A stretch of 64,000 bases of DNA from Macrothele yani (taxonomy: Eukaryota; Arthropoda; Arachnida; Araneae; Macrothelidae). Positions 1-9,958 of the stretch are shown piece after piece. The notes below the pieces were generated by a model. The model saw only the letters and a list, made by a program, of their open reading frames with translations, did no database searches and had not been told where the DNA came from. Position 1 is the stretch's first letter; every line of letters begins with the position of its first letter. A program made the translations under genes and the position numbers. Location: the NCBI GenBank assembly GCA_039090855.1, contig CM077010.1, forward strand, positions 41,930,905 through 41,994,904, given 5' to 3'.

Positions 1-376
1 AAACGAATTTCTTTTTTGTCCCTGACTTACGAACGCGCCATCTTAAACATAGAAACCTTATGTGCTTTGTGCCCTTAAAACGATTTGACCGACCAAATGG
101 TGTCCAAAATTTTCTGCGACTCTCAAACAAATGGTTGAATATAGCTGCCGGGTTTTACGAAGGCTGGTTGTTTTCACGGCGAAATAGTACCTCTGCCTTC
201 ACCCTTTAACGACCAGGGATCTGTCACAGGTGGGATGTGCTGGTCCTTCTTTCTCTGTTCCGTGACCCAACAAATGACAGGGAATCTATGACCCAAAACA
301 TGGTCTCCATGACCCAAGAAACGATGCAAGTCCACCTCACGCGAACATCATGCTTCTGGGTAGAAACAATTGTGAG
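1..376. other. Unclassified dispersed-repeat sequence, no gene
   Basis: No coding frame or RNA gene is supported here. Short phrases recur elsewhere: the stretch around 95-130 resembles 6335-6365 and 13735-13765, and the ATCATGC..CTGGGTAGAAACA phrase near 346-370 recurs near 7170-7190. It is therefore probably the upstream part of a decayed interspersed repeat whose downstream part is at 961-1235. Confidence 0.45.
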
Positions 377-431
377 GTGCCTCCACCGCAGAACGCACAT
401 GAGGTAAAGGCAGATAGCAGCGAGAGCACAC

Positions 432-504
432 GTCTGCGTAGCTCAGGTGGAAGAGCGCCTTATTCCGGAATGAGGGGACCCGAGTTCGATGCCCGGCGTG
501 GACA
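432..504 (+). other. tRNA-like sequence, 73 nt (SINE head)
   Basis: Acceptor (GTCTGCG with CGTGGAC), D-arm and T-arm positions match a 73-nt tRNA, with an A-box (TAGCTCAGGTGG) and a B-box (AGTTCGATGCC). The anticodon arm is built on a near-palindrome (CTTATTCCGGAATGAG) and leaves a six-base loop instead of seven. I read it as a pol III-promoter-bearing SINE head, not a functional tRNA. Confidence 0.6.
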
Positions 505-857
505 AAAATGACGGAGAAATTTACTTCGTTATATTGGCGCCCGAACTTCAAGAATGACCTGGACGTTAAAGTTCTCGCAATGGTGTGATGTTCTTTTCAC
601 ACCACGAGACAGGAAAAATAAGAGAATCGCTTCGAAACATAAATGTGTGTGATGTTACGTTCCACACACCAAATTCACTGGGATTCTCTAATGTACGTTT
701 TTCAGCGAATGACTGCCTGCAGCGACACATGTTCCCAGCTGACCCGTGGGCCATGCCCCCGGCCCTCTTTCGGGGGCGGGCGGGGGAGAAGGAGATGTGA
801 TGTGCTTGCACCGCAGGACGCACATGAGATAAAGGCAGATAGTAGCGAGAGCATACG

Positions 858-930
858 CCCGCTTTGCTCAGTTGGGAGAGCGAGTTATTCCGGAATAAGG
901 GGACCCGGGTTCGATGCCCGGGGTGGACAA
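858..930 (+). other. tRNA-like sequence, 73 nt (second head of dimer)
   Basis: This is the second head of the dimeric element. The B-box GGTTCGATGCC and T stem are intact. The acceptor is weaker (GCCCGCT) than in the first head. The anticodon arm again centres on TTATTCCGGAATAA. It is not a credible functional tRNA because no seven-base anticodon loop forms. Confidence 0.55.
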
Positions 931-960
931 AAATGGCGGAGAAATTTCCATCGTTATACA

Positions 961-1235
961 ATTTACTCAAACATGTTCTGTCGAGTTTGTCGCCACTGTT
1001 ATAGCTCTTTTAGCAGATGAACAGTCAGAAAGGATTAGTGTTGATAATCCGGCTAAATTACCAATTTAAATAACAAAGCTAAAGGAAAAGCAACGATTTT
1101 TGGTGCTCAGGTTCACATTACAACCACGTTCAGCCCACATTTAGACAGAGAACACATTCATTCGAGCTTATTTTAGCCCATTTTGTTAACCCCAAGTTAA
1201 TTCGCTTCAGGCGGTTAAAAGGTTAAGAAAAATTC
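961..1235 (+). repeat. Dispersed unclassified repeat, copy 1
   Basis: This stretch shares an ordered series of motifs with 7195-7475 and 16750-17015: ACTCAAACAT, then TCGTCGCC, later ATTCGAGCTTATTT, CCATTTTGTTAA, and a closing GTTAATTCG..CAGCTGGTT. No coding capacity is visible. The three copies are well diverged, so the family is old. Its class is unknown. Confidence 0.5.
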
Positions 1236-3284
1236 TGTGGGAACCGTAGTGTAGGGGAGTGGTGTACAATCCTTCAAAGGATGGAAATGAAGCTACCCAT
1301 AGCGCACGGTCACATCTTGCCCAAACCCCAGATCATTCCACTAAAAATGTCTTAATTTTTATTATATAATTAACTAGCTTTACTACCCGGCTTTGCCCAG
1401 GATTTAGGCTTATTAATTATTATTCCCTTATATGTCACTGAAAAAATCGGGAAAAAAAAATTAATGCTTGCAAGAAAGAAAAAAGCTGATTTCACAAATT
1501 CGGTCATTACAAATTATTTATTCATAGTGTGATTATTTCAGCACTTGGTACAGAATGTATGGAATTTGTAGAATCAAACAGATCAAAAGCGTTACTAATT
1601 ATTTAACACGCGTCCAGGAGACACAACATTAGAACACTGACTGAACAAAATTCGCTAACAATTTGTTATCGACGATCAAATGCATCACCTGCTTTCGTTT
1701 CAGACGTCTTTGAGGGGCGAACCTCTGGGATAAAAAAGTTCAAAACGTATGAAACTGGCTGAAATTTTAATGAGCAACATAAATCGTTAATAGGAAAATG
1801 ACCTCCAAATTTTGCCTGAATCGGTAAATAACTTTTTAAATTAACCGTCAAAATTTTATTAACCGTTTCTGCATATATATTTCTCTTTACCGATGAATTA
1901 ATAGTTCCATTCCTATTTTAAAAAAGTTTGAACGGATTCCGGTGACATTTTGAGGGACTCCTCTTATTACCAATTCATGTTGTTGATAAAAATTTCAGCC
2001 CGCTTCGTTAAGATTTTGCAAAGTTCGTTTTTGCATATTTTATGCACAGTTCTCAAAGAATAGAAACACCTGTGGATGTGCCGCGACGATGAATTCAGCC
2101 ACGCGCTTTCAGATTTGGACAGGATAATGATGACGTAGCAAACGACGCTGACTTTATTGATTAGCTTATTAATCCATAACTTGCGAACGGAACAACGTAG
2201 AGATCTTAAAATAGTTGCGTTGACCTAGAAATTCCTGTATTAAAAAGGTATGCAAATTTGACGATTCCACAGTTCGGCGTTCGAGAGTTTTTGCTGCTTC
2301 AGACAAACAGACGTTTTGTGTTTTACATATAAGATTTAATGTATACAATCTGAAAAGCTCCTTCATACAATGAAGAATTGGGAGTAATAGATGAAACGCA
2401 AATTTTAGTTTCGCAGCAATGAATATAGTTTTCCCACACTTCGGATTTTTTTTTTTTTAGAGCGCTGAGATTACAATTAATTTAAAACTGAATATTGTTT
2501 CTGATTGCGGAGATTCTAACTGCCCGACTTTCTATTTCATAAAAGTTCCTATTAGACTGGGACTGCCTTCTCGGCTCGGAACCTCATAGTTCTGGGTTCA
2601 AGTCCAGCTGAATAACTAACGATTAGCTGAGGTTCGGAAGTCTCGTTAATCCGTTGGTCCCGGGTTAAAAGGCTCCTCGTTAAAAACAAGTCTAACCCGG
2701 TCCTCGGTGTAGCATAGTAGTGCCCTATGGATCCACAAACCAATCAACTGAAATCAACCGCCATCGTTTCTTACTTATGGTACATTTGTATTCCACGGAA
2801 CTGTCAATTACATTTTCAAAGGAGGTTTTTTTTCAGGGATTTTTTTGTTTCAACTTTTTCAGTTTTTTGAGATTTTCTGGTGAAGGTATTTTTACCGGAT
2901 ATCTTTTAGCTAAATATGAGCATACCAGCACTACAAAATTTCGAACATTAGTCGTAGTCCAACTGGACTTCATTACCACTATTCCAACCGGACTTCATTT
3001 TGTGTTACCCGTAAGGAACTAAGAAATGAGGGAAAGGGGATTACTTTAAATGAAAGTAATTTTATTGATGCCGGTGTCAACATTATCAGAAATTCCCATT
3101 GCAACAAGAAATCATTTCTCAATGTCTGTATGTCCGTTTAATTTTTCTGTGTTGATTTCTCTCCTATCGATGAAGTTGTAACATACGGAGAAGGTATCTG
3201 CTGTAAGGCCATTTTAAAAACTGTGGTATTGACAAATCAGTTATACGACGTAATTCTCCAATAAGAAAGTTTCGTGCTAGGAGT
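1236..3284. other. No gene recognised; possible LINE tail motif
   Basis: About 2 kb of AT-rich sequence without a supportable gene. At 1372-1402 the phrase TAGCTTTACTACCCGG followed by CTTTGCCCAGG resembles a motif common near the 3' ends of some insect non-LTR elements, but nothing else supports that here. A B-box-like GGGTTCAAGTCC near 2594 could be a decayed SINE head; no matching A-box was convincing. Confidence 0.3.
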
Positions 3285-3572
3285 ACTAAGGAAATAAATT
3301 TACCGTCTTATGCACGATAGGTTAAAACTTTAAAACATTTACAGGGTAAAAGTACTTCTTACATTACTAATTAAAAACACTCTCTCAGGCCTACTTTAGG
3401 CCCTTTTTGAGACGTCTGAAGAAGGGCCTAAAATAGGCCTTAAAGTTCTAACGTTGTGTTTTTAACTATCAGAGTGCTTTTAATTAGTAATGTAATGAAG
3501 TACTCTTACTCTGCTAATATTTAATTAAAGTTTTAACCTATCGTGCATAAAACGGTAAGTTTATTTCCTTAG
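3285..3572. repeat. Foldback element with long inverted arms
   Basis: The two ends are inverted copies of each other over roughly 100-110 bases. CTAAGGAAATAAA with TGCACGATAGGTTAAAAC on the left is mirrored by GTTTTAACCTATCGTGCATA with TTTATTTCCTTAG on the right. TA dinucleotides flank both ends. The centre holds a second hairpin (GGCCTACTTTAGGCC and GGGCCTAAAATAGGCC). The short non-coding structure fits a foldback or MITE-like element; the central motif suggests descent from a PLE terminus. Confidence 0.65.
3416..3450 (+). ncRNA. Degenerate hammerhead-ribozyme-like motif
   Basis: The order is CTGAAGA, one extra base, a stem GGGCCTA/TAGGCCTT, then AAAG. This parallels the CUGANGA - helix II - GAAA order of hammerhead ribozymes known from PLE terminal repeats. 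The GAAA box has lost its G, so cleavage is unlikely. The assignment rests mainly on similarity to the better motifs at 16290-16325 and 36416-36450. Confidence 0.3.
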
Positions 3573-4553
3573 TAAGAGACGTAATTTTCTTTGGACTAGA
3601 ACTTATTTGGTTCACGAAACGGCCTACTGCCTGAACCAAGTGGTAAGTCTCGTCCTGTAGTACGAACATTCATTTAGTATAAGAATGTGCTTGCGTATAA
3701 AAATCGGCAATCGCTATTTTTGCCGACATAATCGTCTAAGAAAATTCTTTTACCCTACTTCTCTTTTCATCTAACTTGAAAAGTGCCTTAGCGCCGCTAA
3801 GACGCGCTAACTCCTTTCTACATCATTGCATGAATCCACAAACCTAGTAAACCGATACAAGTTAAGTAATGTTTTTAGCCGTACATTGAAAGAAAGCCGT
3901 ACGACTTTTAGGAAGAAAAGTAGGTGCCTATCAGTGGCGTACCCAAGGGAGGGGGATTGGGTGTTAACACTCCCCCAAAATTTGGAACTTTTCGATATTT
4001 CAAAAACGCGCTTTTAGAAGGCAAAGTTTTGTTAGTATTTGAAATTTGTCATGTCTCATGGCAACAATTGAACATGTTTTCTCCATGAAGACGAGAAAGC
4101 TGCAAGGAGCCAAGGACCAGGATGTCCCATTCCAGTGAAAAGTCAATACATGGGTATAATGAAAGTTTCTGTGGCGACAAGGCTATTCTAAATTTGAGTT
4201 CCATGACTTATTTCGGATTACCCTAAACAATCAGGCGAGAGGATAACAGTGACCAGAAGCAAAAGAAAGCGCTAGTGGTGAAGTCGGGTTCCCGCGCAAG
4301 GCGCGCCTCTGAAATAAAGCCAAAAGCAATTTGGACTGAAGAGCTCTTTTAAGAGCTAGTTTCACCCCCAACCTATCCTACCCCGCCGCGTCGTCGTCGT
4401 GTCTGTCTTCCCGTTCTTAAGAGTGGTCCAAGCGCTGGGTCACCAAACGAGCGAATACCATTTAGCTCGAATCGTTCGATCCCAGCAATGAGTGAGAACG
4501 AAACAGAATAACGTGAGGGCAGAGACGGAGGGAATCAACGGAATGTTCACGGC
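3573..4553. other. No gene recognised; lone hAT-like terminus possible
   Basis: Nothing codes here. Around 3932 the sequence CAGTGGCGTACCCAAGGG resembles the start of some hAT-type terminal repeats, but no opposite end was found nearby, so it is at most an orphan terminus. Confidence 0.3.
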
Positions 4554-5515
4554 ATTGAACAAAATCCTGGATAGTCTGCACACTAGAGTCTCCCATAACG
4601 TCAGAGGCTTTTGGATCGCATCCTAGAAGCCCATACTAAACAATAGTTGGAAATCCAGTACCTGAAATGCAGGCTAGAAAAGTGAGAAAGAAAGGAGTGA
4701 AGCGAAAAAAGACCAGCCAAGATAGCGAATCTATGCCCAAGCTGTCGGAGAAGGGCCTAAACCAGATGCTCAGAAAAGACCCCAAGCCAAGCACACTACC
4801 TTGGTTTACCACAACGAACCAGAGAGGACCTCAGCAGAGGTCAAAGATAATATTCAACTGGAACTTGATCCAGGTGCCCTAGGCATTGGAGTAAAAGGTG
4901 TCAAAAAAGGGAATAATGGTGGGATTCTCATAGAATACACGAAAGCAGAAATGGTAGAGATATCGGTAGAAGCTTACGAGAAAAGCGAGAAGCTGGTTGA
5001 ATTCGATGAACTGAAAAGACCAGTAAAGAAATTGCCGAGACTAATAGTCTACGGAATTCTGAGAAAAGGTTCGTTCAGCATGACTTTCCTCGGTAGAACA
5101 ATTTAAAAGAGCTGGATCAATGTAAGGTGTTCTTCCCGATCAAGGGAAAGAAGAAAAAGTCCACTAGGTGATTGAGCTGGCCTCAGTGGACCACAAGGCC
5201 TTACTGAGAAAAGGCAAAATCAATTTTGCCTGGAGGATTTTCACCATCAGGGAATTCCTCTTAAAAATCCGCTGCTTTAAATGCAATGGGTTCGGGCACT
5301 ATAAGACAAATCCCGCAGTGTTTGAGAGCTGTGCTCCCTGCTGCTAGGCCGGGCGCAAACACTTGAACTACTCTAACGAAGCTCAGTGCCCCAACTGCAA
5401 CAAACCCAATGAGAGATACCGATTGAAACTGGACACCGCTCACTCTAGTTTAGACTCGGACTGTCCGAGTCTCAGACGTGAACTGAAAATTCAGTAAAAC
5501 CGAGTAGAGTATGGA
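4554..5515 (+). pseudogene. LINE ORF1 (gag-like, zinc-knuckle) relic
   Basis: Two frames read like the ORF1 nucleic-acid-binding protein of R1/I/Jockey-type LINEs. The part near 4801-5106 gives a basic segment ending KRPVKKLPRLIVYGI, typical of the region ahead of the zinc knuckles. Near 5225-5500 come INFAWRIFTIREF and a CCHC knuckle, CFKCNGFGHYKTN, whose last cysteine has become asparagine, followed by CAPCC and CPNCNKPN. Several stops and a frame change separate the pieces, so it is dead. No endonuclease or reverse transcriptase follows, so the copy is truncated. The clade within these LINEs is not resolved. Confidence 0.6.
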
Positions 5516-5994
5516 TGACACCACTTAACAGCTGGAATTCAACGACTGGACTGCGCTCCCGATAAAATTGTTTAACGCAGAATGTGCGTACCTTTGCATC
5601 TGTGTTTTGTTTTTGTAATGAGGTAATTCTTTCAATAAGATTGTACTTTTTTGTTTGTTACTGGACAAGAATACTGGATTAAAGGCCTTGTGCCAAGAGA
5701 AGAAAAGAAAAATGTTCGCGCGAACCAATCTTCCAGTGGCTCTCAACAGCACACACGGTCCGTCGCGTACGACTTCCAGTTCGCACCACCCGTACACGGG
5801 TCCGAACCTGTGGCTTCTCTGACCGGGAGTATCACCGTAGCGTTTAAGCGTTTACGGTAGTAAACGTACCAAGTGAGTTCCGTCAAGCCCTGCTGAGTCA
5901 GCATGTTGACGGTACAGGTTGATGGCCAGCAATTGCTTAACCTAAAGCACGCTGACTTGCCAGGAGTTTAGATTAAAATACCAGGAATCATATC
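5516..5994. other. No feature recognised
   Basis: No supportable gene, repeat terminus or RNA was found in this stretch. Open frames on both strands lack recognisable motifs. Confidence 0.3.
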
Positions 5995-6243
5995 AAAACA
6001 AAACCAACGCTGTAACATAAACACAGAAAGCCTATAGTCTTCTATAGATGACTATTACAGGATGTCAATTTAGGTACCATTGTTAGACATGATTATTAGT
6101 GCTTTGAAAAACAGATTTCTCGTACATAAATTGGTCTTATCAGGATTCCAGTCACTTTTACCAGCAAATCCCAATGTGCCACCATCTTCTCAAGATATTG
6201 ATGGCTCACAAGAACTAATCGCAAGATTGAAACTGTGGCACTA
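5995..6243 (+). pseudogene. hAT transposase fragment (ZMYM1-like)
   Basis: The plus-strand reading contains DDYYRMSI, a stop, then VPLLDMIISALKNRFLVHK and FQSLLPANPN, ending ELIARLKLWH. This order (a YYR motif, a hydrophobic LD..IS.L..RF block, then an LLP block) is characteristic of the middle of hAT-superfamily transposases related to ZMYM1-type proteins. Only about 80 codons survive, without the catalytic or dimerisation parts. Another hAT relic of similar type, the C-terminal part, lies at 22745-23365 on the minus strand. Confidence 0.5.
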
Positions 6244-6424
6244 GGATCGCCCGCAAAGAAAAGGAGGACTGGCCAAAAGATGGATTAAGTGCTTAAACCA
6301 TTTAAACGGCCGATGCACCTGAACGAAAAGTTGCCCAAATTTCCCTGCGATCCTCAAACAGAAGTGTTCCCATAGTGACCGGGTTATACCAAAAGTATAA
6401 CGAAGTAAATTTCTCCGTCATTTT

Positions 6425-6497
6425 TGCCCACGCCGGGGATCGAACCCGAGTCCTCTTATTCCGGAATAAGTCGCTCTACCAACTGGGCTACGCAAAC
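6425..6497 (-). other. tRNA-like sequence, 73 nt
   Basis: The minus-strand sequence has GTTTGCG/CGTGGGC acceptor pairing with wobbles, a D-arm, and a perfect T-arm with GGTTCGATCCC. The anticodon arm contains the exact 16-base palindrome CTTATTCCGGAATAAG, which shifts the arm one base out of the canonical register. Confidence 0.6.
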
Positions 6498-6846
6498 TTT
6501 TCTCGCTGCTATCTGCCTTTATCTCATTTGAGTCCTGCGGGGCAGGCACACCACATCTCCCTCCCCCGAAAGTGGGCCGGGGGCATGGCCCACGGGTCAG
6601 CTGGGACCATGTATCACAGTAGGCAATCATCCGCTGAAGAACGTACATTGGAGAAATCCCAATCAATTTGGTGTGTGGAACGCAACATCACATACATTTA
6701 TTTTTCGAAGCGCTGAAGAAGGGATTCTCTTATTTTTCCTGTCTCGCGTTGTGGATAGAACATACCGCCATTGCGAGAACTTTAACGGCCAAGTCATTCT
6801 TGAAGTTCGGGCGCCAATATAACGAAGTAAATTTCTCCGTCGTTTT

Positions 6847-6919
6847 TGTCCACGCCAGGCAACGAACTCGAGTCCCTGTATTCCGGAATAAGTCGCTCTA
6901 CTAACTGAGCTACGCGGAC
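6847..6919 (-). other. tRNA-like sequence, 73 nt
   Basis: The minus strand shows GTCCGCGTAGCTCAG with a matching CGTGGAC acceptor end. The T-arm B-box is mutated (AGTTCGTTGCC), consistent with a decayed SINE head. The anticodon arm keeps CTTATTCCGGAAT. Confidence 0.55.
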
Positions 6920-7194
6920 TTATGTTCTCGCTGCTATCTGCCTTTATCTCATGTGCGTCCTGCGGGGCAGGCACTTCACAAAAGCTACGGCAAATCAATT
7001 CCTTTCTCTCTTGCATCTCAAGAGCACCGACTATAAATCTGTCGCTGGTTGTAAATTCTCTCTTACAGTCCTTAGCCTTACAGTATGTAGCCTGATTCCC
7101 TTATAGTCCCTTGTTTCCTGTTCCATTATCCAAGGAAGGATTCGGAAGCAGTTGACCCCGGGACACGGACATCATGCCTCTGGGTAGAAACACG

Positions 7195-7475
7195 TTACTC
7201 AAACATCTTTTCTCTTTTTCTTAGGTTCGTCGCCGTTTTCTTAGCATTCGTAGCGGAAAGGGTAATCAGATAGAAAAGATAAATTACAATCATACTCTCC
7301 AGATGGCCACTTAGAACGACAAACGTAACATAAAAGCAACGCTTCCTTATGTGCAGGTTCACTCGTTCCTCTCGCGTTCGGGCAACCTCTCAGACAGCGA
7401 ATATATTCGTTCGAGCTTATTTCAGCCTATTTTGTTAATCCGGAGTTAATTCGTTCCAGCTGGTCAAAGGGTTAA
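7195..7475 (+). repeat. Dispersed unclassified repeat, copy 2
   Basis: The motifs of 961-1235 appear in the same order: ACTCAAACATC, TTCGTCGCCG, TTCGAGCTTATTTCAGCC, TTTTGTTAATCCGGAGTTAA and CCAGCTGGTCAAAGGGTTAA. It follows the phrase GACATCATGCCTCTGGG at about 7168, also found near 13940. No coding frame was found. Confidence 0.5.
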
Positions 7476-7839
7476 AACTGTGCTACAGTGAGATGTTACC
7501 CAATATAAAATCATTGTTGCACATACTAAGTACTCTACCAGTGACAACTTCAGAAAGTCAGCTTTGAGTTTCAACACTGCGTCTCTTAAAATCATATCTA
7601 CGTAATACCATATCAGAACTGAGACTCAATGGGTTAGCATTACTTCACTTTCATCGAGAATACGCACAGAAAGCTGAAGGAGTTTTAGATGAACAAGCAA
7701 AAAAAAACCCCAGTGAGCTCGAAATAGGACTCAAGTAATAGTAAGTAAAACTAGCAAAACAGTTGAACCAAATGAAAAAATATTTGCCGAAATGAGTGTC
7801 GTCAACGTCAGGGATTGCTAGTTTAACTGTATAATGAAA

Positions 7840-8577
7840 CAAGTTAGTAAAATCATGCAATGCATTGATTATGATACGCTTTCCAACATACCAGAAATCC
7901 TTACTCAAGTTCTGAGGATACTGGCTGTAGAATAAATCTTGCTCCTATGACCTGACCTTTGACCCCATTTCGATGATATTCAACAAAACCGGTAAAGTGT
8001 ACTTCCGGAACAACATGAGAAAATTTTGTCTCAATCGAAGCAGTTTTACGTAAGTTATAACGCATAAGGGCGATGGAATGGATCCCGATCCTTTGTACTG
8101 ACCTTTGACCCCATTTCGTTAATTTTCAATATGGTTCGTCCACAAGCCGTCCCCTACCACATACTAAATTTTGATCGAAATCGAACCATTTTTACGTAAG
8201 TTCTGACGCATAAGGGCAATGGAATGCATCCCGCTCCTATGTCCTGATCGTCCACCCCACTTCGCCCGTTTTCAATAGGGTTCGTCCCAAGGTGGTTCCC
8301 CCCGACATACTAAATTGTCATCGAAATCGAACCATTTGTACGCAGGTTATGACGCATAAGGGCAATGGAATGGATCCCACTCCTATGTTCTGACCTTTGA
8401 CACCACTTCATCCATTTTAAATAGGGGTCGTTCTTATGTGGTCCCCTACAACATACTAAAATTTCATCGAGATCGAACCATTTTTACGCGAGTTATCGTG
8501 CCCACAGACGGACGGACAGACGGGCAAAGTTGGAACATATACGCTTCTTCAACCTACGGTTGGGAAGCGTAAAAATG
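7840..8577 (+). repeat. Composite element with ~145-bp internal repeats, copy 1
   Basis: It begins AACAAGTTAGTAAAATCATG and ends CTTCAACCTACGGTTGGGAA. Inside are four units of about 145 bases, each with CTGACCTTTGACCCCATTTC (or a variant), TTTTCAATAGGGTTCGTCC, ACATACTAAATT..CATCGAAATCGAACC, then GACGCATAAGGGCAATGG. A GACGGACGGACAGACGG tract precedes the end. ATACGCTTTCCAAC near the left end is mirrored by GTTGGGAAGCGTA at the right, giving subterminal inverted repeats. Related copies are at 14025, 14789 and 53998. No coding capacity, so it is probably non-autonomous; the class is unknown. Confidence 0.65.
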
Positions 8578-8974
8578 CGGCGTTATGTAAATGAAGGATG
8601 TTTCACTAGGTGGTAGATTTTTATGTCGTCCTAGAATTAGATGTATATTTTAACCATTTTAACATCAAGTAGTGTAGTATTTTTGTTTTCTGCACAGATA
8701 AATAGCAGATAAATACTTATATTTATAAGTAGTCAACCATTATGTGGTGATAAGAATATAGGTAATAAGAATATTAATAATATTTTCCAGCAATTTTTAT
8801 TTGAATATATTTGCGCGGGTGATACATACATTTTAAAAATGCACTCATAACACGTTTAGTTGCATAAAAAAATTAATATCGTAACAGTTCTCGCCACCCC
8901 ATCCCCACCCCCCAAAAAATTGGGGGCACCCAGTGGTGCTTACAGTATATCACTTGCCCGTCTACAGTCTGCGG
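8578..8974. other. AT-rich, no feature recognised
   Basis: An AT-rich stretch with a C-rich run followed by a G-rich run near 8895-8930. No gene or element terminus could be supported. Confidence 0.3.
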
Positions 8975-9948
8975 ATACCATATCTCTGCAATTATTAGTC
9001 CGACTTGGAAACTTCTTTTTGCATTGGGATCGAAATGTGAGAATAATACTTGCTTTCCGGTCCTTTTCCGATGCGTAACTTCGCTGCTAGACGGCACAAA
9101 TGCTATCGAATTCAAAATATATTTCATTTCACATCGTTACTTCAAAATACAATTCTTTCTTTCCTTCGATACCATTTATAACGAACACTATTCTGGGTAG
9201 AGTTTGTTTTTTAAGTAATGCACAGTTTTTCCGCTAGAGAGCGTAAAGATAAAAGCAACTGCGATTTCTTCGATATCCCTGCTCCTCAAAAACGGATTTG
9301 TCAAATCCTTTTCGCTTCTGATAGAGTTCTTAGTGGGAAATGTTCTGCTCATAATTTCTAATTGTTAGTAAGGATCTATTTTGCTTCAAGGGAGCGTAAG
9401 GATATATTTCAGTTTCCGTCGTATTTGCAGCAAAATGTGCGCTTTTGAAAAATTTTTATTGAGAAAATTCGTTTACAGTCATATGAATATTAATTACAGT
9501 CATATGAATATATTCACGGCGGAAAAACTTGTGTTCATACTTTCTACTTAAAATAATGCTGTTTCTCTGCCGGGGGAAGAAGATTCAGGTTTTCTTAGGG
9601 CATTCTTCACGATATCTCTGCTTCTAAAGTCCGATTTGAAAAATTCTTTCTCTGCAAGACTGCGTTTCTGGTGGGGAATGTTTTGAATATAATCTTAAAA
9701 TTTCTTAAAGGAAAAGTTTGCCACTAGAGGGCTTAAGTTAACGTTTTCTTGTGCCGAATATTTACTGCAATTCTGCTCGTCAAAAAACCCAATTGAAAAA
9801 TGATTTTTGTGCTAGATACCACTAGCACAAAAATCATTATTTTTAATTGGGTTTTATAAAAAGAAAAAATATTAAAACATTTCTGCGCATTTCCTGTCAA
9901 AAATAATTCGCAATTTTCCCGTAATGCAGCGTAAATGTTTAACATGTT
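8975..9948 (+). repeat. Degenerate tandem repeat, units ~145-180 bp
   Basis: A recurring module reads roughly ATATCTCTGCTTCTAAAAGT, CCGATTTGAAAAATTCTTT, and later a CTAGAGGGCGTAAG-like box. Module starts are visible near 8978, 9267, 9611 and 9765, and the CTAGAG-type boxes near 9087, 9231, 9390 and 9723. The series resumes at 13142 after the RTE insertion, showing that a single array was interrupted. Confidence 0.5.
9784..9855. repeat. Hairpin-forming inverted repeat
   Basis: Arms of about 32 bases (AAAACCCAATTGAAAAATG.. and its mirror ..ATTTTTAATTGGGTTTT) surround a spacer of about six bases. Only one or two positions differ between arms. It lies inside the degenerate tandem array, in the module nearest the RTE insertion. 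Confidence 0.65.
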
Positions 9949-9958
9949 TTCTTGATAT
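9949..9958. repeat. Left target site duplication of RTE copy 1
   Basis: TTCTTGATAT here is repeated exactly at 13142-13151, on the other side of the RTE element. Confidence 0.75.

Larger units (their letters stand above)
377..958 (+). repeat. Dimeric tRNA-related SINE-like element, copy 1
   Basis: Two tRNA-like heads (432-504 and 858-930) each follow a conserved leader (CCGCAGGACGCACATGAG, then AAAGGCAGATAGCAGCGAGAG). Each is followed by a tail containing GACGGAGAAATTTAC and CTTCGTTATA. A spacer of about 215 bases, with a GC-rich stretch near 755-800, separates the units. The whole arrangement returns in reverse orientation at 6388-6976, so the dimer itself was copied. Single units occur at 33125-33281 and 44098-44250. 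A tRNA-derived SINE is the simplest explanation, but no A-rich tail or target site duplication was identified. Confidence 0.6.
6388..6976 (-). repeat. Dimeric tRNA-related SINE-like element, copy 2
   Basis: Read on the minus strand this has the same order as 377-958: leader, tRNA-like head (6847-6919), tail, GC-rich spacer, leader and second head (6425-6497). The spacer shares ACCCGTGGGCCATGCCCCC and CTCTTATTTTTCCTGTCTCG (as seen on the opposite strand) with copy 1. The pair forms a large, diverged inverted repeat with arms about 5.4 kb apart. Confidence 0.6.

Noticed and set aside
534..545. TGGCGCCCGAAC matches a retroviral tRNA-Lys primer-binding-site core
   Set aside because: It lies in the tail of the tRNA-like SINE element and recurs in its inverted copy near 6807-6818. 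No LTR, gag or pol sequence is nearby.
1372..1402. Insect LINE 3'-end-like motif
   Set aside because: It is a single short phrase without any coding or tail evidence.
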